This document shows positions 24,401 through 29,426 of a stretch of 64,000 nt of DNA, piece after piece; positions within the stretch are counted from its first letter, which is position 1; each line of letters begins with the position of its first letter. Under the pieces are notes generated by a model. That model saw only the letters and a program-made list of their open reading frames with translations. It was not told the DNA's origin and made no database searches. The stretch is from contig NC_135552.1 of NCBI RefSeq assembly GCF_964340395.1, positions 3,205,017 through 3,269,016 of the forward strand, read 5' to 3'. The DNA comes from Glandiceps talaboti (lineage: Eukaryota > Hemichordata > Enteropneusta > Spengelidae). The translations under genes were made by a program, and so were the position numbers.

Positions 24401-24907
24401 GATTTCAGAGAAAAATTAAGTTGATCTAAGACTTGTGCATTTATAGGGTATCTTTGTTATGGGCTATTGCATCATGGGAGTCATCAGAAATAACATCTTT
24501 ATGGTTACACATTGAATATTCATGAGAGATCTTTTACACTGAAGGAATAGGCATTTGGGACTCATCACAAAGATACCCTATAAATGAACAAAGTCAACTT
24601 GACATTTCTTTGAAAGTAATTGTAGGTGATGTAACAACATGAAATGACTCTCCAGAACCCATACTTTATAAAACTGACTTCATTTTCTGGAGTGGTGTTC
24701 CACTTTAAAATAATGGTATCTATTACTGGATGTTACTGTTTGCAGGGTGAAGCAGTGAGGATGGCACATAATTTATCCACAAATCTGAGTAGAATTGACA
24801 TTGAAGATATGACATGCAGAATGCAAGAACAATTACCAACGGGATGTAGAGAGTGTTTTCATGAGAAACCCTTTGAAATCCCAATTCACAGTATTGGAAA
24901 GACATAG
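949..24907 (+). CDS. PMS1: PMS1-type MutL homologue, 3' part (7 exons, 296 residues)
   Basis: This is the C-terminal part of a PMS1-type mismatch-repair protein, which in the known family dimerises with MLH1 in the nucleus (MutL-beta). Seven exons join with GT/AG sites and consistent phases: 949-1039, 11224-11378, 12250-12351, 13441-13530, 15950-16080, 23276-23436, 24746-24907. They give 888 coding bases, or 296 codons, then TAG. Family hallmarks I recognise are the YRVEE-LL-RLL-LP block (exons 3-4), the DNRLLANGF block (exon 5), the SCLPYYG-DLKE-L block followed by CRPVKVI-YL (exon 6) and GEAVRM (exon 7). The position of the MutL endonuclease motif DQHA-E reads NQYR-VEE, so the catalytic site is not conserved, as is known for vertebrate PMS1. 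The 5' exons (ATPase, most of the HMG box) lie outside the window. Introns hold an 8.9-kb transposon and a whole TLR gene. The assignment rests on remembered family similarity, without a search. Confidence 0.88.
1068..1434 (+). repeat. Compound (TG)n microsatellite
   Basis: Long TG runs are interrupted by TGCATGCATTGGGTG motifs. It lies in the PMS1 intron just after the 949-1039 exon. Its open frames are Cys-Val or His-Thr artefacts. Confidence 0.95.
1499..1830 (+). repeat. Left inverted terminal array of the 8.9-kb element (42-bp units)
   Basis: After a 42-base unique tip, a 42-bp unit containing GACTCGCCTCGACAACTT is repeated about four times almost exactly, followed by diverged half-units (CTTTGGCTCCTCGATAACTT). 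The period is a multiple of three, which keeps reading frames open in both directions without making them genes. Confidence 0.9.
1840..2474. other. CpG-richer subterminal block of the 8.9-kb element
   Basis: This stretch next to the left array is richer in CpG (ACGTCACTTCGCGTCAT, GGATACGTCACGCGTG) than the interior and ends in a plausible donor CACAG/GTAGAG at 2208/2209. It could be a promoter and leader of a lost element gene. No convincing protein is encoded. Confidence 0.3.
2478..4217 (+). mobile_element. TAA-flanked non-autonomous element, copy 1 (PIF/Harbinger-like)
   Basis: The left end GGGGTCGGTCAGTTCC and right end GAAACTGACCGGTCCC are inverted. TAA stands at 2475-2477 and at 4218-4220. 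Subterminal runs of G or C (2549-2560, 3721-3733, 3828-3841, 4171-4190) and a (TA)n tract (4038-4091) lie inside. The interior matches the copies at 32261 and 40282. No transposase is present. The 3-bp TAA duplication and G-rich tips suggest PIF/Harbinger. Confidence 0.75.
4926..5195 (+). mobile_element. tRNA-derived SINE
   Basis: A box-A-like GTGGCATAGTTGTTAGAGC (about 4942) and a box-B GGGTTCAATCC (about 4986) are spaced as in a tRNA promoter, followed by about 200 bp of unrelated body. It abuts another SINE. It is not a functional tRNA, because the acceptor arms do not pair. Confidence 0.55.
5200..5476 (+). mobile_element. tRNA-derived SINE with conserved central domain and ATT tail
   Basis: The tRNA-like head has box A TGGTCGAGTGG and box B GGTTCGAACCC (5252-5262). 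A central GGGTACTCCGGTTTCCTCC (around 5357) resembles the conserved middle domain of widespread metazoan SINE superfamilies, and the element ends in (ATT)n at about 5460-5476. The domain name is from memory. Confidence 0.7.
6175..7050. other. Interior of the 8.9-kb element, no gene seen
   Basis: AT-rich sequence without recognisable genes or repeats. The preceding 5761-6174 has open stretches in two frames ([13 protein letters not shown] and others) behind an acceptor-like ATGTTGACAG, but no intact product. Confidence 0.4.
7056..7180 (+). repeat. Mixed CATC, CACC and ATTAC simple repeats
   Basis: Short tetranucleotide runs pass into a (ATTAC)n pentanucleotide tract inside the 8.9-kb element. 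Confidence 0.9.
7500..9690. other. AT-rich interior of the 8.9-kb element, no gene seen
   Basis: Apart from the short tandem repeat at 8580-8720 and loosely repeated TCA-TGACTGAC motifs at 8020-8225, I see no coding or structural feature. A CpG-richer block follows at about 9700-10050, next to the right inverted array. Confidence 0.4.
8580..8720 (+). repeat. Degenerate 45-50-bp tandem repeat, 3 copies
   Basis: Three copies of GATTGTCTGTA-ACTGAGTAACTG-AACCATGG-like sequence lie within the 8.9-kb element. Confidence 0.6.
10190..10407 (-). repeat. Right inverted terminal array of the 8.9-kb element
   Basis: This is the reverse complement of the left array with one copy of the main 42-bp unit instead of about four, followed by the same diverged half-units. 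A further isolated piece (CTCGATAACTTATTTGGC, inverted sense) lies near 10074-10092. Confidence 0.88.
10425..10735 (+). mobile_element. Degenerate SINE, same family as 13078-13430
   Basis: It shares in order GAATGGCT(T)AAGTCCTTGGGCAA, a TGTAT(A/G)ATTTGGG segment, TGTATGCTCC and GTTGTGCTGTTA with the SINE at 13078, but is diverged and lacks a clear box B. It sits just outside the right end of the 8.9-kb element. Confidence 0.55.
11224..11378 (+). CDS. PMS1: PMS1 exon 2 of 7 seen (linker to C-terminal domain)
   Basis: The acceptor TTACTTTTATAG ends at 11223 and the donor GTAAGC begins at 11379. The frame reads [15 protein letters not shown] and then [15 protein letters not shown], which corresponds to the segment leading into the dimerisation domain. 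It starts in phase 0 and leaves two bases (AG) that combine with T12250. Confidence 0.8.
11491..11640. mobile_element. Small inverted-repeat element in a PMS1 intron
   Basis: Arms of about 30 bp (CTGCTAGACCCCTCAGGCTT; AAGCCTAAGGTCTAGCAG) enclose a CpG-richer centre. No clear target duplication. Probably a MITE. Confidence 0.4.
11795..12175 (+). repeat. Pyrimidine/TG and CA-rich low-complexity DNA
   Basis: CTGTCTGT-type sequence, (TG)n at 12034-12064, and AAAC/CA runs to 12175 occupy most of the PMS1 intron between the exons at 11224 and 12250. No gene. Confidence 0.85.
12250..12351 (+). CDS. PMS1: PMS1 exon 3 of 7 seen
   Basis: The acceptor TTTCCATAG precedes 12250 and the donor GTATGA starts at 12352. 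The frame reads [18 protein letters not shown] then IVVFNQYR. The strand-loop-strand pattern is that of the MutL C-terminal domain, and NQYR replaces the DQHA of active endonucleases. Confidence 0.85.
12602..12697. repeat. Imperfect hairpin in a PMS1 intron
   Basis: GTGAGTATGAGACGAAGTGA near 12602 and its near reverse complement ACTGCGTCTCATACTAC ending at about 12697 form arms of about 30 bp around a 35-bp loop. Small MITE or stem-loop; no function is assigned. Confidence 0.4.
13078..13430 (+). mobile_element. tRNA-derived SINE ending in (ATT)n next to a PMS1 exon
   Basis: Box A-like GGGCGAATTGTTAGAGTGGC (about 13082) and box B GGATTCGAGCC (13124-13134) are followed by a body with AAAGCACTTTGAGCACAAAG and an (ATT)n tail, a 3' end type shared with CR1/L2-mobilised SINEs. 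The tail ends about 10 bases before PMS1 acceptor 13439-13440. Confidence 0.7.
13441..13530 (+). CDS. PMS1: PMS1 exon 4 of 7 seen
   Basis: The acceptor CACCTTTTCAG ends at 13440 and the donor GTAAGT starts at 13531. It encodes [17 protein letters not shown] then [12 protein letters not shown], one of the most recognisable PMS1 segments. The (ATT)n tail of a SINE ends only about a dozen bases before the exon. Confidence 0.88.
13563..15012 (+). repeat. 39-bp minisatellite, about 37 copies
   Basis: The unit is AACTGAACTAAATACCCCAC followed by AAATC(A/T)(A/G)TCCAATCAGTGA with a few variant positions. It lies in a PMS1 intron. Because 39 is a multiple of three, a long minus-strand frame stays open; it is not a gene. 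Confidence 0.95.
15393..15470 (+). repeat. (CA)n microsatellite
   Basis: Nearly pure CA, preceded by GACA/CA-rich sequence from 15351 and a C-run at 15329-15340. Confidence 0.95.
15471..15949 (+). other. PMS1 intron sequence, no further feature
   Basis: AT-rich, with a short (CAA)n tract at about 15871-15902 before the exon at 15950. Confidence 0.5.
15950..16080 (+). CDS. PMS1: PMS1 exon 5 of 7 seen
   Basis: The acceptor CCTATGTAG precedes 15950 and the donor GTAAGT starts at 16081. It encodes [16 protein letters not shown] and later [17 protein letters not shown], matching the variable loop plus the DPRL-ANGF block of PMS1. It leaves one base (G), completed by AT at 23276 after a 7.2-kb intron that holds the TLR gene. 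Confidence 0.85.
16081..17278 (+). other. PMS1 intron between exon 5 and the TLR promoter
   Basis: AT-rich non-coding sequence. I see no gene or clear repeat before the duplicated promoter-like segment. Confidence 0.5.
17279..17368 (+). promoter_or_regulatory. Tandemly duplicated TATA-containing segment upstream of the TLR
   Basis: Two adjacent 45-bp copies (17279-17323, 17324-17368) differ at one base. Each has an E-box-like ATCATGTGAC (17282-17291, 17327-17336), which on the other strand reads GTCACATGAT, close to the MITF/TFE consensus. Each also has TATATAG (17307-17313, 17352-17358). The second TATA would put a start site near 17385 and leave a 5' leader of about 260 bp. Promoter function is inferred from position and motifs. 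Confidence 0.5.
17645..20545 (+). CDS. Toll-like receptor, single exon, vertebrate-type ectodomain
   Basis: This is a cell-surface or endosomal pattern-recognition receptor of 966 residues from ATG 17645. ATG 17684 (Met14) has the better context (A at -3, G at +4) and starts directly at a signal peptide, [10 protein letters not shown] followed by a hydrophobic [10 protein letters not shown] core. The ectodomain has an N-terminal Cys pair ([11 protein letters not shown]), then about twenty leucine-rich repeats, then one C-terminal cap ([10 protein letters not shown], about residues 698-750). A transmembrane helix follows (about 752-779), then a TIR domain from about residue 814. TIR box 1 is YDAFVCY, box 2 with the BB loop is DRDFIPG (Pro at residue 855), and box 3 is FWERL (946-950). 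A single cap places it in the vertebrate-like, single-cysteine-cluster class. It probably signals through MyD88-type adaptors (inference). It is intronless and lies on the same strand inside a PMS1 intron. The ligand and any orthology to a numbered TLR are not readable. Confidence 0.95.
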   Translation: MTTKLRPENSWNSMAIVWQPYCCVIIFLFSLLLMSSASRCKTYNYTSIDCVLRDLTAVPDTLATSATNIDLSFNSISVLPQNGFAAFSKLLSLKLFQNELTTLGSKSLRGLGNLQILDLTGNKISMIDRQSLKGLAKLEEINFHDNDLTSLPEHVFSDLIKLSILLLDFNKLAKLFSTTFTGLKNLQELYLGSNSLSDLPKNVFSDLKSLEVLDLGFNNFVCLPSEPFAALSANLAVLQLGYLHIPDDCTLPSFAKFSSLRKVSVPNSNIKTSTVQKFDLGEIRLEKFDLSGNMITSSKPGSLNNLQNVTKIDLSNNPVSEKELKTMLDDFQQSRVHSLILKSLQKQGKKLSIITTETLRGLSNTLLEELQLSDNNLTVIPPKAFRWLPSLKTLDLLNNNCHQLDPKSFDGLKNLTTLKLQYNKLSDFDEVSQSLIPLSSLQHLYLYTNYLSGRIHQDCFVSVKSLKELLLANNRISSVHPRGFSSLSNLEVLELSNNYLEVLEPRVFADLISLKDLKLDGNPIEKCLFSPTTIDRHPFQNLYNLQALSISGLAANFLHVDDASSLIQLSLTKSVTSACVAYYHSPTFNLTKLERLTITGSCFDKSDPNAVIPIVGTSLKKLHVSDSGLLSLNFTQLNYFTNLESLIVRESSIDVFHGKPSALTKLQRLDLSSGQISVFNTTILKHLRNLEELDLGGNPFDCSCKADDFNNWLKENKRVRVENFYSSVTCSKPEKLNGLSLFALNFGWECNLAFMIAVPVTTIFIPSLTCIILCIRFRWHIRYVIFMAKLKCGGYQQIDGDDDADDGAPLNRKYDAFVCYNENDRPWIMQQMVPNLENIDPPNFKLCVHDRDFIPGMDIFDNILDSIENSHKTILILSPGFADSEWCYFEMRMAQNYLFNKKKRDVLLMVLLEEIPDDVMPRVLRKILLTKNYIKWPRNEIGRRLFWERLKVAMRTDNRVNRVANV
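20546..21063 (+). other. Probable 3' UTR of the TLR gene
   Basis: AT-rich non-coding sequence follows the TLR stop codon. The first good polyadenylation signal, AATAAA, is at 21058-21063, about 515 bp past the stop. Nothing else is recognisable here. Confidence 0.4.
21080..21198 (+). repeat. 30-bp minisatellite, 4 copies
   Basis: AGAACTTTTTACATGCTGTC plus TTTTACTGGT is repeated almost exactly, just past the likely TLR polyadenylation signal. Confidence 0.9.
21199..22287 (+). other. PMS1 intron downstream of the TLR, no gene seen
   Basis: AT-rich with a polypyrimidine CTTT/CCTT stretch at about 21722-21810. No coding signal. Confidence 0.45.
22288..22842 (+). repeat. 34-bp minisatellite, about 16 copies
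   Basis: The unit begins GACATCCCATAATAAGGTGT and continues AGTTTAGGCAAGGT. Copies are nearly identical, indicating recent expansion within the PMS1 intron. Confidence 0.95.
23276..23436 (+). CDS. PMS1: PMS1 exon 6 of 7 seen
   Basis: The acceptor TTATATATTCAACAG ends at 23275 and the donor GTATGT starts at 23437. It encodes [20 protein letters not shown] and then [11 protein letters not shown], matching the MANCLP-YG-DLKE and CRPRKVI-YLE blocks of PMS1. It ends in phase 0. Confidence 0.9.
23664..24108 (+). repeat. 40-bp minisatellite, about 11 copies
   Basis: The unit contains GCACTATGTAAAACCTTACC and CACCCAAAGTT. It lies in the last PMS1 intron, upstream of the TTAA MITE. Confidence 0.9.
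24277..24704. mobile_element. 428-bp MITE flanked by TTAA
   Basis: Ends AGGGGAATGCCACTCCA and TGGAGTGGTGTTCCACT are inverted, and imperfect inverted arms extend to nearly half the element (AGGGTATCTTTG against CAAAGATACCCT). TTAA lies at 24273-24276 and 24705-24708. TTAA targets with AGGG tips suggest Kolobok or piggyBac. It is in the last PMS1 intron. Confidence 0.7.
24746..24907 (+). CDS. PMS1: PMS1 terminal exon
   Basis: The acceptor TACTGTTTGCAG ends at 24745. The frame reads [20 protein letters not shown] then [19 protein letters not shown] and stops at TAG 24905-24907. This matches the PMS1 C-terminus, with the GEAVR helix and the Cys/His-containing tail. A possible polyadenylation signal AATAAA lies at 26145-26150. 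Confidence 0.9.
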   Translation, partial: GEAVRMAHNLSTNLSRIDIEDMTCRMQEQLPTGCRECFHEKPFEIPIHSIGKT

Positions 24908-26150
24908 TATTCACCACAGACAGGATGTCTGTCCTTACTGATATCATCAGAAACCCAGTCAATGCTGTGTAAAAGACATAGAACTGACTACGCACAGTTT
25001 AGATATCAGTCATATTACAATGGGAGAGACAGTCGATATACCAGAGAGATAGCACTGACTACCAGACTACCAGATACACAGTTTTTATACCAAACTTAGC
25101 TATTATTGCAATTGCCTCACACTGAGTCACAGTAAGGTACTGAATACATGATGCAATGTTTGTCATTGTCAACCATGTTAATATTGTATATTGGCATTAT
25201 TGCAAAGACACTGAGCAGGCTAAAGAGGCTAGCACACTACCACAAATTCTTACTTGTGATAGCTACTGGTGCATAGTATTTGCGATTTTTTGCCAGCGGC
25301 AAGTACATGGCACACTGCAACAAGACCAGCATGACATCATTTCAAAATGGCATTGTCCAACTAATCTCACATAATTGCAGCAATTCTCCTTATTTTACTG
25401 CACTGTTGAAAACGATATTATAAGACATCTTTTCAAACAACATAATGTCACTCCTGGCTCCTTTGAAGACCATACTATGGAGCATATAATTTTTGGAAAA
25501 TATCATAAACCATAGCACACTCCTTGCAGTTGGCTATCGCCGGTAAAAGTGCACCGGTAAAATTCAAATATTTTTATCCTTGCAGTCAAGTCAGCAGTCA
25601 ATGGCCAGATGGTAAAAAAGTCGCTTTTCAACCCATAGCATGCTGGCAATCTGCTGAACACTATGTCTGTAGCTATTGCAAGTAAAAATTCCCATAGTGT
25701 GCTACACGCAATATTTGAATGCTTTTTTCTAGTCTACATGAAAGACTATAAGTCCAGATGGCAGTGTTAATTTACTAGGATGATTTATAAGATTATTATC
25801 ACTATTGCAGAAGATTTCAGACAGTCCACAGTATAGAGTTACTGCATCTTTTATTTAATATTTTTTGTATTCACAGTAAAAACATTACAAAGAACTTTTT
25901 GGGTTATACCAGATCTGTTATTTAAACATGTTACTAATACATGTTTGACGTCACCCAACAGTATAAATTTACCATTGCAGTACAGCAGAAACAGAGTTGA
26001 TGTTTCATTGATGGGACAACGGAAATGTAGTTGGTGTGGCATTTCACTGATGGGACAGAAATGTAGTTGGTGTCAGTGGCATTTCACGGATGGGACACAG
26101 TATTCTATACATATATACTAGTCTAATATACACTTCTAATGCAAAATAAA
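24908..26150 (+). other. PMS1 3' region
   Basis: Probable 3' UTR and flank: non-coding, with a possible MITE (25231-25714), a 38-bp repeat of about 2.7 copies (26000-26100, GATGGGACAGAAATGTAGTT) and AATAAA at 26145. Confidence 0.35.
25231..25714. mobile_element. Possible MITE with AGCACACTA ends
   Basis: The left AGCACACTACCACAAATTCT region and the right end, inverted AGCACACTATGGGAATTTT, align over about 45 bp, both continuing into TTACTTG-ATAGCTAC. No target duplication is visible. It lies downstream of PMS1. Confidence 0.35.
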
Positions 26151-26535
26151 TGATTATGGAAGTGTTTTGCAAATTAAGGATGTAGGAGTAGAGAAATAAT
26201 CATGTTGCTTATCAAGAGGAAAGTAAAACATTCAAGTCACTATTAAATCATCAAGTCCATGTGTAATCAATCAACACAAGGTTGTTTCTACTGCACGGTA
26301 CAAGAATAGCCTTGTTTATCACTAGGAGAAGTATGACTAGGTACAGGATCCTGCTATATCAATGGTGCCTCTGTCATTGTTAGTTTAATGACATTGTTAG
26401 TTCAATGAATCACCATACCGACCCTATTTCAGCAGTAATTTGTTGTCTTTAATTCATTACAAAAAAATATGTTTCAAAACACTTGTTGGTTTATATATGT
26501 CTACATGTACCATGCTGCACTATTTGTAAACCTAA

Positions 26536-26692
26536 GGGAACCTTCAGTAATTATGGGGGCTGGGGGAGGGGGGTCATGTTTTAGAGAATAGAATTGAGGA
26601 AGGGTCACTTTTTAGCATGGCAGAATCAGGGGAGGATAACATTTTATGCAACAGGCCAGGCCTGATTTCCCTTCTAATTACTGAAGGCTCCA
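26536..26692. mobile_element. 157-bp MITE flanked by TAA
   Basis: The inverted ends are GGGAACCTTCAGTAATTA and TAATTACTGAAGGCTCCA. TAA occurs at 26533-26535 and 26693-26695. A G-rich block sits just inside the left end, as in the larger TAA-flanked family. No coding capacity. Confidence 0.6.
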
Positions 26693-26699
26693 TAACCAT

Positions 26700-28640
26700 G
26701 TATTTTGTATCCTATCACTGTCACAATGTTAACACTAAGTCATTTATTTCAATAAATTCTTTAACATTGCTATTTAAACTATTAACTCACCACAGACAGT
26801 TGAAATCTTTTGAAAGCAACACTGAAGCTTTTGTCCACACTTGTAGAGGGTGTGGTGTGTTGACCAGTCTGATGTTCTGGTCAATATCAATCCATGCATA
26901 ATAAATGCAATCAATTTGTGATTGGTAACTTTGACTGTAATCTTCCTGGTTAGCTTGCTCCAATGACTACCTAAGAATACCTTTTGTATTAGAAAGTGCT
27001 CTGAGAGATCTTGTTTGAATGTTTATCAAGGAAACCAAAAGCAGCATTATTTGATCTGCTGGTATGATATATACACGTTTCTATATAGTACCCTTATTTG
27101 ATTTTCAATGACTATGTACCAAATTTGGTTTTGACCATTTTTTGTGACCATTTTTAGCCAGAATTTGCATAACTTATGCAACCTAGTAGAAACAACCCTT
27201 TAAATATCAATGATCTCAGTAACTCTCTAAATATAATTGACACAAATTCATTTTGTTATTTTTAATGGTGAAGTAGCTTGAATAGCATAACAAATTAATC
27301 AGGAAGAATAGAATCTCCAGTGACAGTTCCTAAAATATTTCAAGTCTTTTTTTTACAATCATATTTTCCCTCCATCACAAGTAAATGAAAACCATTGAAA
27401 GTATATTTCTACATGATTAGGTTATCAGGGGAAACCAGTTCTGTGGCTTGTCTAGTTGTCTGCTTATCCAGTTCTGTGGCTTGTCTAGTTGTCTGCTTAT
27501 CCAGTTCTGTGGCTTGTCTAGTTGTCTGCTAATCCAGTTTCATTTTAAGTAGAATTGAGTAAAATCATAGATGTTTGTTTGATTGGCAGGATATGTTTGA
27601 AGGTGAACAAAGGCAAGACTCATTTTGTCCTAACTACTTTTAAATTAGATGATGTCCACTAATTCAAGAAAATTTCTTTTCCCCACCTCTGTATTGTGCA
27701 ACTTCTCCAAAAATAAGAGATTTAATTATTCAAATTAGTCATAAACCAACCTTTTTACACTGGGGTGGAGAATTCTGGGTATGCAAATAATTGGGGTGCC
27801 CAATTACCTATGCTGATGTCACTAGTGTCTATCATTTCCATACGTACCAATGATGCTGGTGATATAAGCATAGGTAATTGGGCACCTTGACTGTTTGCAT
27901 ACCCGGAATTCCTTACCCCAGTGTACACTGGATCTGTTCATATCTAATTTGAATAAATGTATCCCTTAATTTTTGAGAAGTCACTTGATGCAGAGGTTGG
28001 GGAGGGGTTTTCATGACTTACTGGACAACAACGAAAGCGGCAGCAGTTGGGAAACAATCAGTGTTGCCTTTGTTCCTCTTTTTAATTTAAGTTGTCCATT
28101 CTTGCATATTGTTCCCCCAATATCAATCAGTCAATCAAGTAGACATGTAGATAAGATATTTACCATCATGAAATCTTATAAGTTGCAAATACTTGTACTA
28201 CATAATGAATTGTGGTATGAAGGGTTTTGGTGGTTTACCATGTACTATTAAACACAGACTATTGTAACAGTGTGTAGTGCGTTCCAGAAATGGTTACTAT
28301 TTATGCCCATTAGAAATGAACTCACACCGCTACACTAAATCAATGAAAGTCTCGGAAAAATTTAAAAAATCAGCAACTTGGAAACAATGTTGTTGATAAA
28401 GTCTCACAAAAAATTTAAAATTTTCAACTTGGAAATTATGTTATTGAGAACGTAGGGTCTGAAGTCACACATGTATTCAAAGAGGACATCAAACCTCTAC
28501 ATAATGCTTACAAAATCAAGAACCGAAAATCAATACCAATCAAAACAGGAGTGTCTTAACCACTGTACTTATACTTTAACAATATGAGCACCTCCCCCCC
28601 CCCACTCCCCTCTCCCTCCCCCCGACCTATATAATACTGC
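26700..28640. other. Intergenic between PMS1 and the TRIM gene
   Basis: Non-coding, holding a 33-bp repeat of three copies (27438-27537, CCAGTTCTGTGGCTTGTCTA), the TA-flanked MITE and a C-rich tract (28593-28623). No gene seen. Confidence 0.5.
27758..27923. mobile_element. 166-bp hairpin MITE flanked by TA
   Basis: Imperfect inverted arms of about 65 bp begin CACTGGGGTGGAGAATTC and end GAATTCCTTACCCCAGTG, with GGTGCCCAATTACCTATGC well conserved in both. TA flanks both sides (27756-27757, 27924-27925), consistent with a Tc1/mariner-type MITE. Confidence 0.6.
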
Positions 28641-28655
28641 TTGTTCACTGTGCAA

Positions 28656-29426
28656 TTATGCCAACTGGTTGCACCAAACTTCTTCACCAGTTAGCTGACA
28701 GACAAATTTACCATTTCTGTCAAATTTCTGTACTCATGGATTACCCATCTCTGTAACATCCAGAAATTCCTCTCCATCCACAGTCACTGCTCTTGGCCAA
28801 TGCAGCTTGCCATCCCCTTTTCCCTTGGCACCAAATTAATAGTCATTTTTGAACACTTGCACACCATTGTTGTTGTTGGTGTCTAACACATACAACAATC
28901 CATGTCTGCTGACACAGGCACTTTACTGTTCCTCTGAATTTCCCCCTCTCAGTTTCATAACTACCAATTCTTGTGATGTATTTACCATTTGCAGAGAATT
29001 TCCCAACACAGTGTTAGTATCAGGAGTTTTTCCATCCCACTCTGTCACATAAACTACCATCAACACTGAGGTGTGGTATCTCCAAAAGTCATGACAGGAT
29101 TGCCATCTTTATCACTTACAAGTTACAATTAGTTGGTGGTTGTTAGGATCTGTCATATACCAGTTGCCAAGTTTTGATACAGCAATATCCCGGGGAATGA
29201 AAATTTCTTCAAATTGAGTCAATGGGAAAGTGTTCACACAATTCCCTTCCATATCTATTTCTTGCATTCTTCTATTTCCACGATTATTGACAAGTCGTCC
29301 CCTTTTGTTCATTCTGACATTGAATGGAAAGTGAAAGTCCCCCTTTCCTTTCCCCTTCATTCCTAGTGTCGTCAGGAATTGTACAATATGTATATTGACA
29401 TAACAGTACGGTGGTGATCATGGAAT
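28656..29426 (-). pseudogene. Decayed NHL beta-propeller of the TRIM gene
   Basis: On the minus strand, successive NHL-like pieces follow the TRIM stop codon. They are GKGKGDFHFPFNV, RGNRRMQEIDMEG and IPRDIAVSKLGNWYMTDPNN (29417-29114, same frame as the TRIM), then DKDGNPVMTFGD and FSANGKYITRIGSYE in another frame. RHGLLYVLDTNNNNGVQVF, HWPRAVTVDGEEFLDVTE and FDRNGKFVCQLTGEE then return to the first frame. Stops lie at 28836-28838 and 28734-28736, and frameshifts near 29100, 29010 and 28920. The periodic pattern, beta-rich with P-x-(A/D)-(I/V)-A-V and N-x-R-(I/V)-Q motifs, is that of NHL repeats. The region is clearly broken as a protein. Confidence 0.78.
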
